A DNA stretch of 15,375 bases from an uncultured Candidatus Saccharibacteria bacterium (GTDB lineage Bacteria > Patescibacteriota > Saccharimonadia > Saccharimonadales > Saccharimonadaceae). Each line of letters opens with the position of its first letter. The first letter of the stretch is position 1. The DNA is taken from assembly GCA_938046115.1 (NCBI GenBank), contig CALIXX010000009.1, positions 1 through 15,375 of the forward strand. Direction: 5' to 3'. Below the pieces are notes generated by a model that had not been told where the DNA came from, did not search any database, and saw only the letters and a program-made list of their open reading frames with translations. Below are positions 12,066 through 15,375 of the stretch, piece by piece. The position numbers and the translations under genes were made by a program.

Positions 12066-12536
12066 ATGACATACGATTATTCCTCCAGTTATTCTTCAGC
12101 CCCACCATACACGACGGTGGCCAGCAGCCCCCTCGACCCACTAGTCTGGGTGATGGTTATCATCACGCTCATCCTAAGCTTTGCTGTGATGGCCGTCGTG
12201 CTTGCCTCGATGTGGCGGATGTTTACCAAGGCCGGCAAGCCAGGCTGGGCTGCCCTTATCCCTATCTACAATACCGTCGTCCTGATGCAGGTCATTGGCC
12301 GGCCTGAGTGGTGGGTGTTGCTGCTGTTTGTGCCTTTTGTCAATATCTATATTGCTATTGTGTCGACACTCGAGCTTGCTAAGTCCTTCGGTAAGTCGAC
12401 TGGCTTTGGTGTGCTGATGCTATTCTTCCCGGTCATTATGTACCCAATGCTCGGCTTTGGCTCTAGCCAGTATCTTGGGCCGGTTGCACCTCAGCCTGCG
12501 CCGTACTATCTACCACAGCAGCCACCGCAAGCCTAA
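12066..12536 (+). CDS. DUF5684-like small integral membrane protein
   Basis: 156 aa. A Ser/Tyr-rich N-terminus (1-22) leads to a first membrane helix (about 25-48), then the conserved signature WRMFTKAGKPGWAALIPIYN (50-69), the GRPEWW segment (78-83), two further helices (about 83-102 and 112-128) with LAKSFGKSTGF between them, and a Pro/Gln-rich C-terminal tail (about 140-156). The KAGKPGWAxLIPxYN motif is typical of DUF5684 and related signal-peptidase-associated membrane proteins, which are frequent in Saccharibacteria and other CPR; their function is unknown. GGAG lies 4 nt before the ATG, the promoter is at 11999-12027, and an intrinsic terminator follows 18 nt after the stop, so the gene is monocistronic. 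Confidence 0.88.
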   Translation: MTYDYSSSYSSAPPYTTVASSPLDPLVWVMVIITLILSFAVMAVVLASMWRMFTKAGKPGWAALIPIYNTVVLMQVIGRPEWWVLLLFVPFVNIYIAIVSTLELAKSFGKSTGFGVLMLFFPVIMYPMLGFGSSQYLGPVAPQPAPYYLPQQPPQA

Positions 12537-12554
12537 AAATCTAGCATCTCAAAC

Positions 12555-12584
12555 AAAAGAGCCAGCATAGTGCTGGTTCTTTTT
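12555..12584 (+). terminator. Intrinsic terminator of the DUF5684-like gene
   Basis: GAGCCAGCA / TGCTGGTTC (12559-12567 with 12571-12579, one G-T pair, 3-nt loop) is flanked by an A-run and followed by TTTTT (12580-12584). It separates this gene from the peptide unit. Confidence 0.9.
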
Positions 12585-12608
12585 GCGACCTCTGTTTATT
12601 GTACGAAA

Positions 12609-12638
12609 TTTGCAGTGCAAGCAAATTATTGCTACACT
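12609..12638 (+). promoter_or_regulatory. Promoter of the small-peptide unit
   Basis: TTTGCA (12609-12614) and TACACT (12633-12638) are 18 nt apart (or TTGCAG at 17 nt), with TGC just before the -10 as an extended element, as for rpmE. Transcription should start near 12645, just before the strong ribosome binding site AAAGGAGG at 12647-12654. Confidence 0.6.
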
Positions 12639-12663
12639 AGGATTAGAAAGGAGGAAATATACC

Positions 12664-12732
12664 ATGCCAACAGGAAAACCAATTCAGTACGACTGGGGCT
12701 GGTGGGATCTACCCAAGGTGCCTTGGTGGTAA
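12664..12732 (+). CDS. Trp-rich 22-aa small peptide
   Basis: The ATG is 9 nt from AAAGGAGG (12647-12654), as strong as any ribosome binding site in the window, and the extended -10 promoter lies directly upstream. The peptide starts MPTGKPIQYDWGWWDLPKV and ends PWW. Five of 22 residues are Trp (positions 11, 13, 14, 21, 22), with two Trp-Trp pairs, one of them at the C-terminus. No signal peptide or membrane helix is present. It could be a secreted or membrane-active peptide, a RiPP-type precursor, or a regulatory leader peptide whose translation depends on charged tRNA-Trp. The sequence cannot decide between these. I know no family that matches. The next ATG is only 3 nt past its stop codon. 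Confidence 0.6.
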   Translation: MPTGKPIQYDWGWWDLPKVPWW

Positions 12733-12735
12733 GAT

Positions 12736-12786
12736 ATGAAGTACCTTTTATGTGGCAAGGGCTTGTGGCCATTTTACCCTTGCTAA
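12736..12786 (+). CDS. Possible 16-aa Cys-containing peptide (MKYLLCGKGLWPFYPC)
   Basis: This reading frame starts 3 nt after the stop of the Trp-rich peptide and could be translated by re-initiation; it has no strong binding site of its own (GGTGG is near). The peptide has Cys6 and a C-terminal Cys16 with an aromatic, Pro-containing stretch between, so an intramolecular disulfide or thioether ring is imaginable. A frame this short can occur by chance. After its double stop (TAA TAA) another 17-codon frame begins at 12790, which I do not call. Confidence 0.25.
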   Translation: MKYLLCGKGLWPFYPC

Positions 12787-12823
12787 TAAATGGCACTAGG
12801 CTACCGCTCGTTTAATACAACAT

Positions 12824-12852
12824 TTGTAATAGCTCTATTATAGCTATAACAA
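12824..12852 (+). promoter_or_regulatory. Hairpin between the small peptides
   Basis: TTGTAATAGCT pairs with AGCTATAACAA (12824-12834 with 12842-12852), 10 of 11 positions, around a 7-nt loop. It lies between the first peptides and the binding site of the Cys-rich peptide, with no U-tract after it. It may control or process the transcript. Confidence 0.5.
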
Positions 12853-12878
12853 AAACCACATAACACAAGGAGACAAGG

Positions 12879-12983
12879 ATGGGCAAGTATAATCATTGGT
12901 GTTGCGCTAACCCAGTACAATGCTGGTATATGCGTCACGATGTTTCTTGCCTGGCTACGATTAGCTACACCGAGAGCGTGTAG
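12879..12983 (+). CDS. Cys-rich 34-aa small peptide
   Basis: The ATG is 6 nt after AAGGAG (12867-12872), an ideal spacing. The N-terminal part reads MGKYNHWCCANPVQCWYM and the rest contains a fourth Cys at 24 (HDVSCLATI). Cysteines at 8, 9, 15 and 24 plus two Trp in 34 residues is unusual, and two disulfides or modified rings are possible. No classical signal peptide is present and no modification or transport gene is adjacent. The stop codon forms part of the terminator stem at 12965-12983, which then runs into a T-rich tract, so the gene sits precisely at the end of a transcript. A zinc-knuckle-like fold is another option. I do not recognise a family. Confidence 0.6.
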   Translation: MGKYNHWCCANPVQCWYMRHDVSCLATISYTESV

Positions 12984-12994
12984 TTTATTTTTTT
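12965..12994 (+). terminator. Intrinsic terminator of the small-peptide unit
   Basis: CTACAC / GTGTAG (12965-12970 with 12978-12983) with a 7-nt loop is followed at once by TTTATTTTTTT (12984-12994). The stem contains the stop codon of the Cys-rich peptide. Confidence 0.8.
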
Positions 12995-13008
12995 GGCAAA
13001 TCCTATAG

Positions 13009-13041
13009 CGTATAGATGATCTCTACGCGCGCGTCTATACG
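13009..13041. repeat. Inverted repeat between convergent units
   Basis: CGTATAGA / TCTATACG (13009-13016 with 13034-13041) encloses 17 nt containing an alternating CGCGCGCG run. It lies past the rplO hairpin on the minus strand, and no U-tract follows on either strand. Its role is unclear; it may back up termination or protect a 3' end. Confidence 0.45.
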
Positions 13042-13057
13042 AAGCGTCTCCTCAGGA

Positions 13058-13089
13058 ACAAAGCACCTCTTGGACGAGAGGTGCTTTGT
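13058..13089 (-). terminator. Hairpin ending the rplF-rplO operon
   Basis: A perfect 13-bp stem (13077-13089 with 13058-13070) with a 6-nt loop begins 20 nt after the rplO stop. The 3' arm ends GCTTTGT and is followed by TCC, so the U-tract is largely inside the stem. It is probably the operon terminator, working on both strands to some degree. Confidence 0.65.
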
Positions 13090-13108
13090 CGTTATGTCAG
13101 CAAAATGT

Positions 13109-13588
13109 CTAGGCGGCGTCCTCTGCCTCGGCTTGTTTGCGCGAGGTTTGGCGCGGCGTGGCGGTCTTTTCGAATGAGCCACCAGCTGCCTCAAGCGCAG
13201 CTACTACACTCTTCGACACACCTTGCGTCTGGAGCACGAGCTTAGCCGTCAGTTCACCACGGGTGATCACCTTCACACTGTGAAATGGCGTCTCAATTAG
13301 CCCAGCCTCGTACAGCGCAAAGTTATCAACAGTGCCCGACAGGCTGTTGAGATGATCGCTATACACCACCTGAGCAGGGGTACGCAAGCTCTTAAAGCCG
13401 CGCGCCTTTGGCACTGCTGTAGCAATACCGTTCTGCCCACCTTGGAACATTGGGCGTAGCTTCTTACCAGTACGGGCGTTTTGCCCCTTGGTACCACGGC
13501 CAGCGGTCTTACCGCCACCAGCGGCAATGCCACGACCAACGCGCTTGCGATCTTTATTGGCTGCGATGTGGAGTTCGTTGTACTTCAT
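13109..13588 (-). CDS. rplO: 50S ribosomal protein L15
   Basis: 159 aa. The N-terminal glycine-rich extension KRVGRGIAAGGGKTAGRGTK, which winds into 23S rRNA, matches L15 (usual form GRGxGSGxGKTAGRGHKG). It is followed by a PMFQGGQNG motif, the globular domain with ITRGELTAKLVLQTQGVSKS near residues 108-127, and a polar Ala/Glu-rich tail. The ATG directly follows the rpsE stop (no gap), and AAAGGAGGG inside rpsE provides the binding site, so translation is coupled. rpmD (L30), which usually lies between rpsE and rplO, is absent. secY, which usually follows, is also absent; the operon ends here. Confidence 0.97.
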   Translation of the reverse strand: MKYNELHIAANKDRKRVGRGIAAGGGKTAGRGTKGQNARTGKKLRPMFQGGQNGIATAVPKARGFKSLRTPAQVVYSDHLNSLSGTVDNFALYEAGLIETPFHSVKVITRGELTAKLVLQTQGVSKSVVAALEAAGGSFEKTATPRQTSRKQAEAEDAA

Positions 13589-14176
13589 CTACTTGCCCTC
13601 CTTTGCGGGCTGCTTCTTGGCACCAACCCACTGCTCACGCGGCACCATGCTGCGCAGAGCTTCTACTGTAGCATAGGCAATGTTTACCTTGTTGGTGCTG
13701 CCCAGGCTCTTCGAGAGCAGGTTGCGGATGCCCGTCACACCAATGACGGCACGCACCACACCACCAGCGATGATACCCGTACCAGGCGCAGCTGGCTTGA
13801 TGAGCACACGTGCACCACTGAGCTTAACTTCCATCTCATGCGGGATGGTCTCATTTACCACCGGAATAACAACGAGATGCTTCTTGGCTACTGAGGTTGC
13901 CTTAGCAATGGCGGTTTGCACATCGGCACCCTTCGCCACACCAACACCAACCTTGTTCTTGCGGTTGCCCACCACCACGAGCGCCTTAAAGCGGAAGCGG
14001 CGGCCACCCTTAACGACGCGCGCCACGCGGTCGATGTTGACAACAACTTCTTCAAATTCCTTTGGCGTGTCATCACGCTGGTTGCGCCGGTCATCGCGGC
14101 GACCACCCCGGCCCCGACCACGCTGGTTGCGCCGGTCATTTGGGCGAGGTGTAGTATTTGCAGGTCTGTCTGCCAT
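13589..14176 (-). CDS. rpsE: 30S ribosomal protein S5
   Basis: 195 aa. The double-stranded-RNA-binding-like N-domain begins at FEEVVVNIDRVARVVKGGRR (about residues 41-60). The core continues with FKALVVVGNRKNKVGVGVAK, the PGTGIIAGGVVRAVIGVTG block (about 130-148) and LGSTNKVNIAYATVEAL. S5 acts at the mRNA entry site and in decoding accuracy. The first 40 residues are an added Arg/Gly/Asp-rich, probably disordered tail with a repeated DRRNQR unit, encoded by a perfect 20-bp direct repeat. GGAG lies 7 nt before the ATG, and the gene starts 1 nt after the rplR stop. Confidence 0.98.
   Translation of the reverse strand: MADRPANTTPRPNDRRNQRGRGRGGRRDDRRNQRDDTPKEFEEVVVNIDRVARVVKGGRRFRFKALVVVGNRKNKVGVGVAKGADVQTAIAKATSVAKKHLVVIPVVNETIPHEMEVKLSGARVLIKPAAPGTGIIAGGVVRAVIGVTGIRNLLSKSLGSTNKVNIAYATVEALRSMVPREQWVGAKKQPAKEGK
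14075..14139 (-). repeat. 20-bp direct repeat within rpsE
   Basis: ACGCTGGTTGCGCCGGTCAT occurs at 14075-14094 and again, without change, at 14120-14139. The copies are 45 nt apart (15 codons, in frame) and encode the DRRNQR units of the S5 N-terminal tail. Recombination between them would delete 15 codons without a frameshift. Confidence 0.9.
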
Positions 14177-14177
14177 A

Positions 14178-14534
14178 CTAAAACTCCAATCCTTCCTTGC
14201 GGGCAGCGTCTGCCAGGGCGCTCAAGCGGCCAGCGTACTGGCGACCATTGCGGTCGAAGACGACTGCACTTATCTTTGCTTTCTTGGCCTTCTTGGCGAT
14301 ATCTGCGCCCACCTTGGCGGCCTTCTCTGTCATGGTGCCAGTTGCTTTGGTACCAACAGTAGTGGCAGCAGCCAATGTTGTGTGGGCGTCATCATCGATA
14401 AGCTGCGCACTCACATGCAGGTTACTAATCGTCACACTCAAGCGTGGTCGCTGAGCCGTGCCGTGCACGCGGGCCCGAACGCGGCGCTTGCGCAGGTCAC
14501 GATTCAGGAGTTTTTTTGCTAATGCGTGTGCCAT
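14178..14534 (-). CDS. rplR: 50S ribosomal protein L18
   Basis: 118 aa, normal for L18, which binds 5S rRNA in the central protuberance with L5. The basic N-terminus (KKLLNRDLRKRRVRARVHGT) precedes the core start QRPRLSVTISNLHVSAQLID, and the C-terminal VVFDRNGRQYAGRLSALADA contains the family motif FDRxGxxYxGRVxALAxA. An Ala/Thr/Lys-rich segment around residues 52-85 is more degenerate. Its ATG overlaps the rplF stop (TAATG), so the genes are coupled. Confidence 0.97.
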   Translation of the reverse strand: MAHALAKKLLNRDLRKRRVRARVHGTAQRPRLSVTISNLHVSAQLIDDDAHTTLAAATTVGTKATGTMTEKAAKVGADIAKKAKKAKISAVVFDRNGRQYAGRLSALADAARKEGLEF

Positions 14535-15076
14535 TATTTCTTACCTGCCTTCCCTGCTTTGCGCAAAATTTGCTCACCAACATACATAATGCCCTTGCCC
14601 TTGTATGGCTCTGGCTTCTTGAGAGCGCGGATCTCGGCGGCGACTTGGCCGACCTTTTGCTTGTCGATACCCGTCACAACGATCACCATTCGCTCGTTCG
14701 TTACATTAACTCCCTCTGGGGCTTTGTAGTGGACTTCGTGGCTAAAGCCCAGGCTCATCGTCAGCTCGTTGTTGCTCGACGAAACCCGAAAGCCCACACC
14801 TTTGACCTCGAGGCGCTTCTCGTACCCCTGGGTTACGCCAATCACCATATTGTTGATGAGGGCGCGCATCAGCCCATGCTGGGCCCGAGCAGCCTTAGAC
14901 TCATCCTTAGGATGAACCGTCACCTGCCCGTCCTCGACCTTCACCTCGACCGCTGGCGTTATGAACTGCGAGAGCTCACCTTTGGGGCCCTTGACGACCA
15001 CATCACCAGAGTCAACCGTGATTGTCACACCCGATGGAATCGCCACCGGCAGTTTTCCGATTCGACTCAGACTCAT
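14534..15076 (-). CDS. rplF: 50S ribosomal protein L6
   Basis: 180 aa, full length. It has the two L6 repeats: the N-terminal SRIGKLPVAIPSGVTITVDS with VVVKGPKGELSQ, then MVIGVTQGYEKRLEVKGVGF (about residues 76-95), and the C-terminal signature PEPYKGKGIMYVGE. L6 sits near the factor-binding site at the base of the L7/L12 stalk. It is the first gene of a four-gene block (rplF-rplR-rpsE-rplO) with its own promoter at 15194-15202 and a leader of about 111 nt. AAAGG lies 6 nt before the ATG. rpsH (S8), normally just upstream in the spc operon, is not in the roughly 300 nt visible before this gene. Confidence 0.98.
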   Translation of the reverse strand: MSLSRIGKLPVAIPSGVTITVDSGDVVVKGPKGELSQFITPAVEVKVEDGQVTVHPKDESKAARAQHGLMRALINNMVIGVTQGYEKRLEVKGVGFRVSSSNNELTMSLGFSHEVHYKAPEGVNVTNERMVIVVTGIDKQKVGQVAAEIRALKKPEPYKGKGIMYVGEQILRKAGKAGKK

Positions 15077-15187
15077 TGCTTACCTTTCGTTAGTCGCGCG
15101 CAAAATGTTTGTCTCGTGCTGCCGGCCATTCTCCATAGGCGAACAACCAGAACGCAAAACTCCCGTTTCACTCGCAAAGTTAATATC
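15077..15187 (-). promoter_or_regulatory. Leader of the rplF operon
   Basis: The predicted 5' untranslated region of about 111 nt contains a small stem GAAAC-GGGA-GTTTT with a GNRA-type loop near its 5' end, an 18-codon frame (MENGRQHETNILRATNER, no binding site) ending 3 nt before rplF, and the rplF binding site AAAGG (15083-15087). The length leaves room for a ribosomal-protein autoregulatory site, but I recognise none. Confidence 0.35.
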
Positions 15188-15193
15188 TTGCTA

Positions 15194-15202
15194 ATTGTAC
15201 CA
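15194..15202 (-). promoter_or_regulatory. Extended -10 promoter of rplF-rplR-rpsE-rplO
   Basis: The minus strand reads TGGTACAAT, the same nine bases as the frr promoter. TTGCGC at 18 nt spacing (15218-15223) is a weak -35. Transcription should start near 15187. Confidence 0.68.
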
Positions 15203-15250
15203 CAGATGGTGGGGAGAGCGCAAGGGCGGAAGACGCCAGTGGTAGAACCG

Positions 15251-15259
15251 TGGTATAGT
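15251..15259 (+). promoter_or_regulatory. Possible divergent promoter at the right edge
   Basis: TGGTATAGT resembles the other extended -10 boxes and would start a plus-strand transcript near 15266, leading out of the window. No coding start is visible in the remaining 110 nt. On the minus strand a frame ending LLYVRRRSSAQQ with TAA at 15337-15339 touches the edge and could be the tail of another gene, but this is too short to call. Confidence 0.3.
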
Positions 15260-15375
15260 CCGGATAAGAAGCTACTTAGAAGTTTGCGGCCAATACCGAC
15301 CAAGTTAGACGGTGCTATATAGGTACTGCTATAGGATTATTGCTGCGCGCTGCTCCGGCGGCGGACATACAGCAG

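Noticed and set aside
12570..12815. 81-codon frame across the peptide unit
   Set aside because: Starts within the terminator of the preceding gene, runs through the promoter, and lacks a binding site; the short frames with strong sites are better supported.
12790..12843. 17-codon frame MALGYRSFNTTFVIALL
   Set aside because: No Shine-Dalgarno, AT-rich surroundings and very short; only its tight spacing after a stop codon speaks for it, so it is mentioned but not called.
13680..14522. 280-codon plus-strand frame opposite rpsE and rplR
   Set aside because: Composed of low-complexity Thr/Arg/Ser runs from antisense reading of S5 and L18; both of these are certain.
15073..15303. 76-codon minus-strand frame ending over the rplF start
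   Set aside because: It spans the rplF promoter, has a TTG start without binding site and resembles neither S8 nor S14.
14444..15322. 292-codon plus-strand frame antisense to rplF
   Set aside because: Shadow of L6, which has full family motifs; the frame has no binding site and no recognisable domain.
15266..15375. Possible RNA gene (5S, RNase P or similar) at the right edge
   Set aside because: Short resemblances such as GCGGCCA and GGTACTGC do not fit together into the expected conserved core, and the stretch is cut by the window edge.
1..15375. tRNA genes, CRISPR arrays, insertion sequences
   Set aside because: No T-loop motif outside coding regions gave a cloverleaf, no regularly spaced repeats exist, and no transposase or terminal inverted repeats were seen.

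Overview
The window looks like part of the chromosome of a reduced Patescibacteria/CPR bacterium, most likely Candidatus Saccharibacteria (TM7). Evidence: rpsE abuts rplO with no rpmD (L30) between them, and L30 is generally missing in CPR; EF-Ts is a short form (198 aa); L31 is the zinc-free B type; a DUF5684-like membrane protein is present; and several proteins have no recognisable family. The lineage is inferred from gene content, not from a phylogenetic marker.

Layout. 125-3510 (minus): frr - uppS - rseP - CPBP-family membrane protease, read from a promoter just upstream of frr. 3511-3911: gene-poor, holding a long irregular hairpin (3691-3808) that may be a structured RNA, and the tsf terminator. 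3912-5212 (minus): rpsB-tsf with a clear promoter, a 73-nt leader and a terminator. 5395-7814 (minus): an accessory pair, a 684-aa protein with a C-terminal caspase/CHAT-like (clan CD-like) His/Cys signature, then a 113-aa unknown. 7925-8281 (plus): rpmE, followed by a possible small RNA unit. 8477-9709 (minus): a 410-aa unknown whose promoter spacer contains (CT)6. 9949-11019 (plus): prfA. 11212-11967 (minus): a small membrane-anchored HExxH protein. 12066-12536 (plus): DUF5684-like protein. 12609-12994 (plus): a compact unit with an extended -10 promoter, a Trp-rich 22-aa peptide and a Cys-rich 34-aa peptide each behind a strong Shine-Dalgarno sequence, a possible 16-aa peptide between them, and an intrinsic terminator. 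13109-15076 (minus): rplF-rplR-rpsE-rplO with its own promoter, leader and terminal hairpin.

How it works together. The minus-strand housekeeping blocks cover translation (S2, EF-Ts, RRF, L6, L18, S5, L15), the undecaprenyl carrier lipid (UppS) and intramembrane proteolysis (RseP, CPBP). Between them sit short, separately promoted accessory genes. Expression signals are of two kinds: genes with strong Shine-Dalgarno sequences (frr, rseP, tsf, rpsB, rplO, the peptides), and genes whose -10 box almost touches the start codon, predicting leaderless mRNAs (rpmE, prfA, the HExxH gene). Many promoters carry an extended -10 of the form TGGTAYAAT.

The best candidates for undescribed biology are the small-peptide unit, the caspase/CHAT-like 684-aa protein with its downstream partner, and the structured element between frr and tsf. 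I saw no tRNA, rRNA, CRISPR array, transposase or attachment site.
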